Positions 18,293 to 30,846 of a stretch of 64,000 bases of DNA are shown piece by piece (position 1 is the stretch's first letter; each line of letters begins with the position of its first letter). The notes under the pieces are model-generated. The model made no database searches, had not been told where the DNA came from, and worked only from the letters and a program-made list of their open reading frames with translations. Source of the DNA: Branchiostoma floridae. Lineage: Eukaryota > Chordata > Leptocardii > Amphioxiformes > Branchiostomatidae. A program made the translations under genes and the position numbers. Location of the stretch: contig NC_049986.1 of assembly GCF_000003815.2 (NCBI RefSeq), positions 2,705,782 to 2,769,781 of the forward strand, in the 5' to 3' direction.

Positions 18293-18811
18293 ATCTGCAC
18301 TGCATGCTATAGGAGGTCAAAAACTACGGTATAAGTGTATACACTTCGTACGTACGTAGAGATTAGAGAAACGTACGTTCGGAGGCCATCTTGACAGAAC
18401 AGTTTAGATCTTTCCCGCTAGGTGGCGCAAGCGAGCTGTATTGAAACCGAAGGACAAAGATAGTAATGAGACAGTTTGATGGCATTTGCAAACATCTAAA
18501 CCACGTGTCACTGTGAACAGGTGAGACAATAAACGTGCTTAGGATGTTCTAGGCTTGTTTTAAGAAAATGAAGACTGTCAGCTGTATCATAACTCTTAGT
18601 AGATAACGTCACTGAATAGATGGATTATTTCTTCTATCATTATAAGACAGGTGGATTGAGAAAATGTCGTCTTCAGAGATGGATTGTAGTAAATGCTGCA
18701 CAATATTCCGCTCTTCTAGTCGACCTCTTCAGCACAATAGAACATTATGTTGCTACCATGATCATGATAATATATTTGATAATTTGCATGATGTCCTGGC
18801 TACCATCACTA

Positions 18812-19165
18812 GTTGGGGTACGGGCACTAGTGGGGGTACGGACGATCTTGGGGTTCGGACAATTATCTTGGCGGTACGGACACTACTGGGGTATGGACAC
18901 TCTACAGGGCGGTACGGACACTACTGGGGTATGGACAATCTTGGGGGTACTTACAATCTTGGGGGTACGGACACTACTGGCGGTACGGACACTACTGGGG
19001 GTACAGACAATATTGGGGTTACGGACAGTCTTTGAGGTACGGACACTACTGGAGGCCTAGGTACGCACACTATTGAGGGTACGGACACTAGTGGGAGTAC
19101 GGAAACCTTGGGGTATCGACACTACTGGGGGTACGACAGTGTTTGTGGTGCGGACAGTCTTCGCA
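18812..19165. repeat. Minisatellite, GGGGTACGGACACTACT type
   Basis: About eighteen imperfect units of 18-20 bp (GGTACGGACACTACTGGG with variants ACAATCTT and ACAGTCTT). The open frames across it follow from the repeat, not from a gene. Confidence 0.85.
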
Positions 19166-19189
19166 ACCAATCGGGTTGTGCACTTGAAG

Positions 19190-21270
19190 CCATTGACGAA
19201 CTAGCCTCTGTCACTGAGCAATCTGTGCATTGGACTCTGTGCATTGATATTATTCATATGCAACTTTTTTCTACGTTGGCAGACTACCATTTTGTCTACT
19301 TTATAAGCAAACTTCTTATCACCGTACATGCTAATATCCACCCACTACTAGACAAAGTATCTTTTGCTAGCCAAAGATATATTAATATGAATATGAAAGG
19401 CAATCTTGTGATCGGTCTGAAGTAAGGCTATCTTTGTTCTTATAAGAGTTCGATGACGTTTTGCAATCTTGTTTTTTTCTATGCTAGCAGACTTAGTCTT
19501 TGGAAAAGAAGGTACTTGGAGATGGGTCTTGGGAGATAAAGTATTTTCCAAATCCGTGTTTACATACGGCCAACCGATAATTTAAAAACATAATCACCGT
19601 ATATATATATTCCAGACGAAAAGGATGAGTAATAAGCACCCTAATACAATTGTACCAATGTCTGAAATCACAATGGCAGCAAAGAGACTTGACCTTACGT
19701 AACGTGGTGGCCTGATAACTATTCAAGACCCTGACGTTTTATTTGTCTGATGTTGATAAAAAATGCTCGGGCAAGTTCATCGAAATATTTCTAAATGAAG
19801 AGGGCATAGATACAACATACATGCACTTCTTTTGTAAAACAATGAAAATGATGTCGTAATGAAGTACACATTTGTTCAGAAAAGCACTTCATTTAGTATA
19901 TTCCTTTATACCGACAAGTGATTAAACATTTATGCATCTATATTCGATGCTTTGCTCTCACGAAATGGTTCGCATGTAGTCTTGAATAATACAATTCAGT
20001 CAACTGCCACCTGGGACAAAATCTGTCTTATAATCCAGAAGCAAATATCGCCGTCGTATCGTTGAAGTTTAAGTCCTGATAAATCGGGAATGACTGGTAG
20101 AGTCCATTCCAAGACACCATGAGGGTTTTTAGGCGATATTTGTAATAAGTCTGAATTATTTTGAATAAAAGAATATCTAAGCCACAATAATTAATTTTTT
20201 TTTCAAAAAATTGACTAAGAAAATATTTAACTATTTGAATTCCTTAGAATATTTTAGAAACATTTTGAAAGTAACTGTACAAAAATATCTTTATTTAGAA
20301 TAATTGTGAAACCATTTGTAAACTTCGCCAAATGGCAAGATTAGTTTATTGCCCCCATAAAAGTAAGCCCTATTGTTGCATCTGTATATTTTTAGATTTC
20401 ACTGCTGGGCACTGGTGGATCCTTTGTGGTGGGCCATTGTTGCATGGCACCCAACCATACTTTGCAAGGATGTACATGTGTGAATTGGTATCTTCCCAGC
20501 CCACTGACCCATTTACAAAAAATGGTAGAAAATGGTAAATAATGGTAGAATGCTGTTATCATTATTTAGAAACCATTAGAAGTATCCAATTCCACACCAT
20601 TAATATTTCCAAAGTTTTACAGGACCAGGGAAATATTTATAAAGTTGTAACAGTGTTCAAAATATTTCTGAAGTATCAAATGTCCTAGATATATAATTAC
20701 AAAACCTTAGAATCAATTCTAAACAATGGCAACAAACATCAACACGGTGTCTTGGAATGGACTCTACGTACAAAATGTTTAATCCATTTGTTGTTTGAGT
20801 ATGTCTAACTGAAACCAATCTTCTACTAAACTCAGTTCTATTATCTTAACCCTATTCAGACTGGGCTTTTTGGCATTCCCTGGACACAGCTTATTTCAAG
20901 CTTAATATCTTCTTGCATCTTATAATTGTATCAGAATAATGTCAACTCTAATAATTACGCAAGGTAACCTTAAAACGAAAATAAGTAACTTTGCAATGAA
21001 TATCTAAAATGCGCAAAACGTGGGGATAGCTAATGCTGTAATAATCATTGTGTGACTTCTGAGATGACTGAACCATCATTGGAAAAGTGCGGAAGGGGCA
21101 GAGAATGTACTGATGCAATAATCTCTTTAAATTGTTAGTCTTAGGGTACCCTGAAAAATGATAATGGTGCCCAATAGACAATAAGATTGTCTATGACAGA
21201 AAGTGTATGATTTTCATTTTCCATATATGTATAAGATATATTTCATGCATAATGATATGTCAGAAACATT
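19190..21270. repeat. Old segmental duplication, copy A
   Basis: Collinear with 21960-24110. Shared blocks include 19370-19600 with 22130-22350, 19735-19990 with 22500-22760, and 21150-21260 with 24010-24110. It is diverged, with a 49-bp identical block at 19497-19545 (copy B 22262-22310). No gene is recognised in either copy. Confidence 0.75.
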
Positions 21271-21959
21271 TTATCCTAGTGTCATCATTACCATCATCAT
21301 CATATCACTTTTCTCCTGATGAGGTCATTCTCACACTAGTTATTTATTTATTCATCTAAAAACTTTTGAAAGTTGATTTCCAAAGGGGCCCCACCATACA
21401 TGTAAACAAGACAAATAAAGTGTTACATTCAGTCAAACTTAAGACACCAGTGGAAAACACACAGTAGATCATATGAAAACCTAGGCGTCAAAACAAATCG
21501 GTTCCCATTTCACCAAGCATGAAGCTAAGCAGGACCATGCACCAAGGAGCTTTCATAAGATAACCCCCCCCCCCTCCTCTTGATTTCACAGTCGTAAACT
21601 TTCAAAGGTCAAACCAAAAACGCCAAGAGATGGAGTGGAGGTCAGAGGTCAAGGTTCTACATGTGTACCATGATGTGTAGTTACGCTCAACTTGCATACA
21701 ATACTTATGCCACTGCAACCTAGCAGACAATGCAGTTGTCTTAGAGTTAAGTTAGTTAAACCCTTCTCACGCCTGATGGCGCATAGGGCGGCGCCTATCT
21801 CTGTTTCCTTAGCCCTGGGCCACACAACGCAATCACTACTGCAGGGGGCTAGTCCACTGGTAGTAGTGTGTGTTCAACTTCCATACTCTTTCCCGAATGC
21901 TGAGTGCTAAGCAGAGAAAGCAGCATGTACCTACCGAATGCAAGGCGAACACTCAATAT

Positions 21960-24110
21960 GCCATTGCATCGGTCACTAGTCTTAGAGGTATTACTGAAAT
22001 AACATCTGCCATTGAGCAAACTGCACACTTGTAATTGATACCGAACAAGCCTATTGCTCTGCCTCACGTTCGCACATTGCCATTTTAAAAACTTCTTCGT
22101 ACTATACAAGCAAAGAACCACCCACATTCATTTGCTAGCCAAAGATATATGAATATAAGAAGTATTTTGTGTGATAAGTCTGAAGTACGGCTATCTTTTT
22201 TCTTATGTACGAGTTCAGTGACATTTTGCAATGATGTTTTCTTCTATGCGAGCAGACTAATTCTTTGGAAAAGAAGGTACTTGGAGATGGGTCTTGGGAG
22301 ATAAAGTATTGTGCGAATCCGTATTTACATACGGCCAACCAATAAGTTCAGATACTGATCACTTAACTAACCTATATACATTCAAGAAGAAACGGCTGAG
22401 AAAAACGTACCCAAATATTTGCGCCAATGTTTGAAATCACAATTGCGACAAAGAGATTTACCTTACGTCACGCTATTGTCTCATAAAAATTCAGAAACCT
22501 GGCGTTTCATTTGTCTGATGTTGATGAAAAAGTGCTAGGGCAAGTCTATTGAAACCTTTTAGAATTTTATGTATACATCATACATCTCAATTTAATGTGA
22601 AACAAAGAAAATTGTGTCACAGTGATGTATACTTTTGTTCAGACAAGCACTTCATTCACTATATATTCCCAGTACGCCAACTAGCGATCACAAATTTCTC
22701 CATCTACATTCGATGTTAGGCACCCGCGAAATGGTTCGTCTTGAGTCTTGAATAATTTATTACAATTCGTCTTAAGTCTTGAATAATTTATTACAATTCG
22801 AAGACACCAGGAACGAATTCTGTCTACCAAGAAGCAAACATCTCAGTCGTGTCGTTCGAGTTTGAGTTGCCGGATAAAGCGAGAAGGACTGAGTGAGGTG
22901 AGTCACCACTAGAGCTGGGTATCGGTACAGCGTACCGGTAAATAACCGTTTTTCTTAGTGGACCGGTCCAGAAAAACCGGACCTGAAAAAATTGGGTAGA
23001 CCGGATGTTGGACCGATTAGAAAATTGACAGATTATTTTATCAGGCATGCACACGTTTTGGCGCTTGCAGGTGGAAGAAAATAACAAGAGTGAGGTAGAG
23101 TAGAGTTTGTAGTAATTTCTTCCAAGGACCAAGTTTTACAGCCGATCGTACAGGTGCAGTTAGCGTTGCAGTACTAGTATTTTAAAACACCAGTGTAAGT
23201 CTCATACTCCACCAAACAGATTTCTTTGTAGTGAAATGGACCATTGGTATGAGTCATACTCCATAAGGTCCGGATCCAGGTTCAGGTTCAGGACCTGGAC
23301 CTGAATTTTCTGTACCGGTACCCACCCCTAGTCACCACCATAGAAGTCATTCAGTGAGAATGAAATGTTTAATCCTTTTTTTATTGAGATCGCCTAAGGT
23401 CATGTTGATTTCATTACATGGATGACATCCGCGCACGCATCAATTTTCGGCCATTTTCAAAAATAACTAAAAAAGTTTTCAACAATACTCTAAATCGTAC
23501 AAAGCAGCTTCAAAATAAGCAAATATATGCCGTAAATTGCAAAAATAAATATCAGAAAACGTATACTACTGTCATAGACCATTACAACGTTTAACGAAGA
23601 TGTGAAAGAACAAAAATGAAGAATCTATTGTTTCATTGTTTGGTGTACTATATTCTGTGTGTTCAGTCATTTGTTCAACCTTTCTGACTTCATAATAAAA
23701 GTTTCTTTCTTTTTGGGTCAAGCTTGTGTATTCACACGCTCTCATCAGTTTTTGCATTCCCAGAGAATGTCATCTGTATAATTAAATCAACATGGTCTAA
23801 CTGAAACCATTCTTTTGCCTAACTATGTACTGCACTTTTAATATTGGTACATATTACATTACATTATTACATATGCAGCTGTTTAAAAGCTAAATATCTA
23901 GAATCTTATGTCGACAGTCTCAGAATCCATCGATGTTTCAAATATGTTAGCATTATTGTGAAATGACTATCGCCAACCTTACGTCTATTATCCTAATGTT
24001 ATAATCAATACAGAACTTGGTGCCCAATATAGAATAAGGTTGTCTATGACAAAAAAGTGTATACAGTATTCATAATCCATGAAATATGATATATCAGAGA
24101 TATGCATTGC
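21960..24110. repeat. Old segmental duplication, copy B
   Basis: Partner of 19190-21270, interrupted by the hAT-like insertion 22910-23330, which copy A lacks. Confidence 0.75.
22910..23330. mobile_element. hAT-like non-autonomous element (421 bp)
   Basis: Flanked by an exact 8-bp duplication GTCACCAC (22902-22909 and 23331-23338). The termini are inverted (TAGAGCTGGGTATCGGTAC versus TAGGGGTGGGTACCGGTAC), matching the hAT type with a GGGTGGG-like end and 8-bp target duplication. No transposase; internal ACCGGTCC-rich palindromes. Confidence 0.85.
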
Positions 24111-24857
24111 TTACTGTCAATCTCACTTAGAAGCCTAAAGTACGAATGGCACGAACATGTCTATATATAGATCTTTGGAAAGAGCTATAAAATTGACCGA
24201 TCCTGTCTAACTCAATAATCTACCACAAGGTCTTGATCTACTTGAAACATCTCCCTTGCAAGCACCGCTGGTGTGACAGAAATGGCCGCCGCTGTAATGT
24301 TGTTATTTATACCGACTGATTTTGGTGTGGCTTTGGGGCCATAAAAACTTCTCAGAACGGGCCAAAGAAAAAGACGTAGCCTTCTTTGCTGCTATTTCTC
24401 TACTTGTCTGTGTGCCTATGTTTCATGAGTCAGACAATGATGTGGAACTCTGCAATAGAGGACTGTCAGACATGTCACCCCCCCCCTGCGCGAGCTGTTT
24501 TCTTCTTCATCTTCTGATTTTCCCTGAACATGCACGAAGCTTATGCATGTAGCCAACACGGTGGGAAACTTGTAACAGATATACGTATTATGCTTGAACA
24601 CGCGTGTCATCTGCTTGTGAGCAGTCGGCCACTCTATCTCACCAACAAGGTAATGATATGCTTCGCCGCTTCCGTTTTGACTGAAATCAGCACCCTTAAC
24701 GCAGCTATAGGCATCTCTTCTCAAAGACGGTATGGCCCTTTTCTTTTACCCGTTAGCTTTATTCCATTGTTTCAGGGCCCAGAAAAAGATAAACAGAATG
24801 CAGTATAATCAGACCCATCTAAAATTTTGAAAAATTGCATATTCTAGACATGTTGAC
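24110..24857. other. Intergenic, no gene seen
   Basis: No recognisable coding exon, RNA gene or repeat apart from a C-run near 24478. Confidence 0.4.
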
Positions 24858-25060
24858 TTAACCCTATCTACACGGGGAGTGGGGTGGGTGGTGGTGGTGG
24901 GAGGGTTTGGGGCTAAAAGAGCTCGCGCCAACTTTGACGTCGTATAACTGCCGAACGACTTCTGCTAGGACTAGTAAACTTGGTGACTTTTCCTAAAGTT
25001 TAGTTGGAAAAATCTTAAACCAATCAAGTAAGTTTTCCATTTGTCGTGTTGTCATGGCAA
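24858..25060 (+). mobile_element. TTAA-ended repeat, family copy (forward)
   Basis: Starts TTAACCCTATCTACACGGGG, then GCTCGCGCCAACTTTGACGT and AACTTGGTGACTTTTCC, the reverse-complement arrangement of 18110-18292. The right boundary is not resolved. Confidence 0.5.
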
Positions 25061-25728
25061 TGGGTTTCAGAAAGGCATATTTCATAGAATTTGATAATTT
25101 TGGTTTAGATAATGTGTTTTCAAGGTTTTATTGCTGAACCACACTTGTTTTCGTTTCTCACAAACATTTTTTTTTATATTTCTATCGTACATTATTGATT
25201 TGATATTCATAATTTACGCAAAGTAGGGCCCCATCATTTAAGTTTGGAACTGAAGGGGACTTTTTGGCAAAATTTTCCAAAGAGGACGACTGATTTCCAG
25301 TATATGAGGCATACAGGTAGCTTTGATGGAGATCTATACAGTTATTTACTGGTACCTATGATGCAAATGAAGACTTCATTTTCATAATTAAGCTGGAAAT
25401 TCTATATTTCAATTTTTTCTATAACTGGACTTACCAAGCGTGCAAATGATTCGCACAATTAACAGGATACGTCAAATAACAATTACCACACAACTGAATA
25501 TGCTTTGGGAAACCGTAGCATCCACTGCCTTTAATATTTAGGTGACAATGAAGAAATATTGCCGGAAAATTAGTTTTATACCCTAAACCATGAATTGATA
25601 GGTAAAACTTTACATAGTCCAATGGGAAATAAACGTAAGCCAAAATCAAGACAAGGTTGATGCAAATGAGTTAAAATTAGCTTCTGTTGTTTGAGTAAAG
25701 GAGCTAAATGTGTTTTATTTCTCGCTGG

Positions 25729-28700
25729 TTTTTTTTTTTATTTTTTTTTATTGGCATACATATAAGACAAGACACAGTGGTAAATGCACTCTAGCAAAGC
25801 TAATTTTAACATTACCACTAGGACATTTGAAAATAAAATAAACAAAGGACAAAACAATGTGAGATCAAATAAAAACAGTAGTACAGCAGTGGGGTGACGG
25901 ATCCAACAAATAAATATATATATACATACAAGATTTAAAGGAAAATGTCAATCAGTTTGAAAACGGTTGGTCTGGAGTATGTATGTCTGTGTAAGCTGCA
26001 TGATATGGTTATTTGTTACTGTTGGTAAAGTGGGTGAACCCTTGAGTAAAAGTTGAGTTAAGACTGGGTCAGACGTAGTTTTCAAATCAAGGGTTAAAAG
26101 GTCTTGAAGATTGCAGAGAAGGGTTTTTCTAAGATGGTTGTAGTTTGGGCAGTACAATAAATAATGGACAACGCTTTCGCATCGGGAGCCACAGCTACAA
26201 GAAGGACTATCGACTAGATTACGTGTGAATAAGCTAAAGTTCAAACTACAAGTCCCGATGCGGAGGCGTGTTAGTAAAACGCAGGCGTACCTGGGGCCAT
26301 GTCTAAAATGTGTGTTAGGGGAAGGGCGAACCAATTTTATTAAGTAGTTTTTGAATGTTGAAGGATTTAATGACCGAACAGCTAAATCAAGATCATTCCA
26401 GTGATGTGTAGCATACGGAATAAAAGACCTTTGGTAACGAGTGGTGGTACAAGCCGGTGACTGTAAGTTGTGTTTGTTACGAAGGTCGTAGGGAGTAAGG
26501 GCAGAAACTTCAGGAGTGATCAACTCCTGAAGGTACTGGCGAGTTTGACCATGAACAATTTTATGAAACATTGTCAATGAGTGAATATAGCGACGGTCAG
26601 ACAGCTTTTCCCACCCAAGTTCAGAAAGGAGTGACAAATATGAGGATCCTCTCACAGCACCTGATACTGTGAGTGAGCACTCATATTGTACTCTCTCTAT
26701 ACGTCGGGAGTCCGATATAGTGCAGCCATGCCATACTATGTCGGCGTATTCAAGAAGAGGACGAATGAAGGACTTGTAGATAACTTCGAGTACATGTCGT
26801 GGCAATTTAAATTTAAGTTTGTTAAGTGTGGACACACGTTTTGATACTTTGGCAATCATGTGTGTAATATGTTTTTCCCAAGACATGGTGGACGTGAGAA
26901 AAACACCAATGTGCTTGTGGTCTTTTACAGATTGAATGACACAGTTATCAAGAAAAAGGGGAGGATGGCAAGGGGGATCGATTTTCCTGGAAAAACACAT
27001 TTCCTCAGTTTTTAAAGGATTCAGTTTCATAAGCCATGTGGAAGCCCAACATGATATCTTACTAAGATCAGAATTTAGACTTGACGCAGTTTCGGTTGGG
27101 CTATCCACTATATCTATTAAAGAACTATCATCTGCAAAGAGAAACGGGCAAGATGATAAATCGTCCACCATATCATTGATGTAAACAAGAAATAAGAGGG
27201 GGCCTAATACAGAACCCTGTGGTACGCCTGCGCGAATATTACACCAATTTGAGTGCTGGCCATCTATAACTACTCTTTGTACACGATCAGAAAGATAGCT
27301 GTGGAACTAATTTAGGACCGGACCCTCGACCCCATTTCTTTGAAGCTTGAAAATGATGCCCTTATGCCAAACTTTGTCAAATGCACGTGAAAAATCTAAA
27401 TAAACCGCTCGGACCTCTCTATTAGAGTCAAGAGCTTCAAGAATTTTGTCAGTTACACAAACAAGTTGGCCAACTGTAGAATCTCCACGGATAAATCCAG
27501 ACTGGAGAGAATATAATAAGTTTTGGGACATCAGGTGGTTGTACAAGTGTTTAAATACAATCTTTTCAAGGATTTTAGACAAACAGGGGAGTAGGGATAC
27601 AGGTCGGTAATTCGACACATCCTCGGGGTCCCCCTTTTTGAAAATTGGTACCACATTTGCTCTTTTCCAGGATTCAGGGAAGACTCCGTGATTTAGAGAC
27701 AAGTTAAAAACATATGCAATTTTGTCAGGGATATAGGGACATATGGATTTAAGAAAACGATTGTCTACATTATCATAGCCACATGCTTTAGATACTTCTA
27801 AATCTGAGACATAAAGTTCTATCTCAGCAGCTGATGTAACACACTGTGTAAGACGAGCACTAGTAAGGAAATCAAGGGGTGGAAGTCTAGCACTGGAGTC
27901 ATCCACTGAGGCCTGAGAAGAGAAATACAAATTAAACATAGTTGCCTTTTCTCTTGAATCGGTTATAAAACAGTTGCCAGACTAAAGCGGTGGAATAGTA
28001 GAATTAACTTTACTTTGGTAGAAATGTTTCACAATGTGCCACCACTTTTTGTTGGATGAGGGGGGACTACTTAAGGAGGCAACCAGGCGGTTGTGATAAT
28101 TAGACTTGGCTAGTGATAACTGATGGACAAGTTTATTTCTAATAAGACGATATGAAGACCAATGAATAGGGCTGTTCGTTAACTTGGCTTTCTTATGCAA
28201 CTTGTCTCTCTGGTGCATTAAGCGTCTAATGTCAGGTGAAATCCAAGGTTTGTCACGAGGTCTAACGAGAATGTCCTTATGAGGCACACATTTAATTTTG
28301 GCTTCCAAAATCAGTTCCATCAACTTCTTGCTAGCTTCTTCAACAGTACCACAATAGAAAACTTCATGCCATATTGGCTCAGACGAGAAGAGTGCCAGCA
28401 AGCTGTGATCGGTTTTGGAATAATCCCAGATGGTACGGACATAAGGACGAGGGGGCCTGAGTGACAAGTTAATAGTAGCGACAATAGGGCTATGGTGGCA
28501 TCCGGAGAGGGGAGATAACACAGAGGTAGACTTGATAAGTTTTTTCTCGTTGATGAATAGAAGGTCAATCAGGGAGGGAGACCGTGACAAATCGCACGTT
28601 GGCTCCTTTATCACCTGTGTGAGATTTAACATTTTAGAAGCTTGCAATAGTTTTGTGCCGACCGAAGTGATTGGGTCATGGACCCACCATGCCTCGTGTT

Positions 28701-29408
28701 TGGCATTAAAGTCACCTGTGATAATGATGCCATCGTGTTGAGAGGATTCAGCTGTGAATACTGAGTCACTAAACAAGTCAACAAATTCATCAACAGTTTT
28801 GGAATCCTGGCCAGGTGGCCGGTAGTAGACAGAAAAGAGTAAACGGCTGCGTCCTACAAAGAGTTCAAGCCAAATGCATTCAACAGACGGTGATTCCAGA
28901 TCTAAGCGTCGTTTGTACGCTATCTGGTCAGATATGTAAATGAGGACACCGCCACCATGCCTATTTCTGTCACGACGGACTGGCAACTGAAAACCGTCAA
29001 GAGAAATTGCAAAAGAATCAACAGAATCTCCCAACCAAGTTTCTGATACAGCAATAACATCGAGGTTGAGTCTAACAGCTAGAGCAGATAGTTCGTCCAT
29101 CTTAGTGCCAGCTACTAGGCTATTGACATTTAGATGCATAACGTTAAACTGTTTACGGCAAACTGGCCCTGGATTGGGATGGACGTCTCCCGCTACTAAA
29201 ATTACTACAAAAGATATGAAAACAGTAGTGTAGGATAGGAAGATATCTAGATTCAGAGTAAGTCTAAATCTTTCCTTAGAAATTAGGCGTGAATGTGCAG
29301 AAAACAAACCAATGACTGCCCTGTACATATCAAGACCTATGAAAGCGGCCTCGCGCACCCTCTCTGCAATCTATTCAGAAGTATTGACCCGCTGGGGTTG
29401 GAGCGCTA
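25729..29408 (-). mobile_element. CR1/Jockey-type non-LTR retrotransposon (LINE)
   Basis: Reads right to left: a 5' part, a single long frame with endonuclease and reverse transcriptase (29358 to 25948), a 3' UTR of about 200 bp with AATAAA, and an A-rich tail (25729-25750 on the plus strand as T-runs). The 5' boundary is uncertain. The element is nearly full length but has two in-frame TAG codons. Confidence 0.85.
25948..29358 (-). pseudogene. LINE ORF2: APE endonuclease + reverse transcriptase, two TAG stops
   Basis: One frame of 1137 codons. N-terminus: a hydrophobic stretch then GDVHPNPGP (29164-29190), a 2A-like motif. Endonuclease: MHLNVNSL, VSETWL, YRPPGQD, ITGDFNAKHE, SLIDLLFIN; the usual Ser-Asp-His near its end reads Cys-His-His. 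Reverse transcriptase: NYRPVSLLPCLSKILEK, SGFIRGDSTV, VYLDFSRAFDKVWH (motif A), AGVPQGSVLGPLLFLVYIND (motif B) and LFADDSS (catalytic FADD). The C-terminus has a Cys/His cluster (CSCGSRCESVVHYLLYCP). TAG at 27984-27982 separates endonuclease from RT, and TAG at 27309-27307 lies between motifs A and B where a Trp codon is usual. Such proteins nick DNA and copy the element RNA into the genome. Confidence 0.9.
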
Positions 29409-29560
29409 TGTCCCAAGTGCTGAAAACTCGATACGTAGGCCTCCTTTCCTGTACACTCTATCAAATATTGTCTCTCTAACCCCCAATTCAAACCAGCTGG
29501 GGTCGCTTTCTAGGATATCTTTGGGTTTGAAATTGAAAGATTGTCCCTGATTGTGTTGTA
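29409..29560 (-). pseudogene. Possible Penelope-like element fragment
   Basis: The minus strand reads DILESDPSWFELGVRETIF and then a KGGLRIEFSAL segment. It resembles the WF-x-RGVREAI...G region found after the GIY-YIG nuclease in Penelope-like and related elements. It is short, followed by a stop, and uncertain. Confidence 0.3.
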
Positions 29561-29617
29561 TGTAGTGGAAATGGCAAAGGAGTAGCCGTTACAAATCATT
29601 CTTTGTGCCTTTTATAA

Positions 29618-30401
29618 GGCTTAGGTCACAATTGGCCCGGTGCCCGTCAGTGATATAGCCCCGCCCGGGCTCTGAAGTCGGGCGGACACCGACTGTTTAC
29701 CGGCTGTCGTGGTCACAATCAAACGTTGCCTTCACGCTGCCCCGTGGGGATCTCGGAGTGTTCCGGCGGGCACCCCGTGATTTTTCTTTAAAAAAATTCC
29801 ACCTTCCTACTAGGTTCGTCTCCGGTAGACACCCGTCAGATGTTCTGACGGTGTCCTGTAGTCACCCTGCGGGGTCCGACAGGGTAACGTTTGTCTCTCA
29901 CAGCCCGGTGGCGTAGTTGTAGGGTCCCTGCCGCATGCCTCGCGAACAACGGCAGGTAACCAGACAGGCTCCTGGTGGGCACTTGTCATTTTTCGTGGTT
30001 ATAAAATCAAGCACTGCTCGGATAATCTACATTCCCCTAGTTCTTTCTCTGTCACGACTGCGCGTGTCCTACAGACAATAATCATCCAGTGAATCATCCA
30101 AGCAGAGAATGCAGCGACTACCTGCAGACAATTCAGGGCTTTTGTCCTTTCACGTGTTCTGTGCCGTCACGTATTTGACTCGGTGTTACGAATCAAACAC
30201 TTTTATTCTGTGCACCTGGTCTTTGACGTAACGAATTTATCCCGACGGACTGAAGCATCCGGAGGGGTCCCTCTCGGTGATTACATCGCGGGGTGGTTGT
30301 ACGGGCTGGTCCCTGGTTCATTTTAAGTCCGACTTAAAGTGCCTAAAAACAGCCCGTGAACTGCCCGGCAGGGCCCCATTTTTCCAATTGTGACCTAAGC
30401 C
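29618..30401. mobile_element. 784-bp element with perfect 18-bp inverted repeats, TAA target (PIF/Harbinger-like)
   Basis: GGCTTAGGTCACAATTGG at 29618-29635 is perfectly inverted at 30384-30401, with TAA directly outside both ends (29615-29617 and 30402-30404). A 3-bp TAA/TWA duplication is typical of PIF/Harbinger elements. The inside is GC-rich and CpG-rich, unlike its surroundings, with no transposase. Confidence 0.8.
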
Positions 30402-30846
30402 TAAGCGGCGACTGCGCTCGTCGATGTATGTATTGTTGCAATTGCAAAAATCACATTTGAGTCTTTAGATCACATTGGCCTTGATACCTTTCCGAGGTCG
30501 GTCTTTTGAAAGCACAAGTTTTGGCCGGAGGGTTGAGTAAAGTTTATGTGAGTCAGTTTTCCGATTTTCCTTGAACATATGCAATGGTGATATTGATCTT
30601 GTTTCTGTCGGTCAACGGTTTGCGCTTGGGTGTTTTCTTCGAGAGTAGTTTAGTTCGAGGGTTTGAGGGCTTTGCTGAAGGTCCATTTGGGGCTTTGTCA
30701 GAGGTAATGATGTTGTCTACCTGATGGAAGATCAACCTCGTCTTAACTTTGTACAATCATGTCTTATGTTTGTTTGTGCTATTGTATACACGACTTTATG
30801 GTGGTGAGAATAAACTTTCTATTGTCACAACTACATGTATATACAG
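30402..30846. other. Upstream region of the receptor-like gene, nothing certain
   Basis: A short minus-strand open frame (30756-30553) is rich in Lys but not recognised. First exons or promoter of the gene at 30847 may lie here but cannot be picked out. Confidence 0.35.

Noticed and set aside
26936-29550. Plus-strand open frames over the LINE
   Set aside because: Antisense of the endonuclease/RT frame; no recognisable domain.
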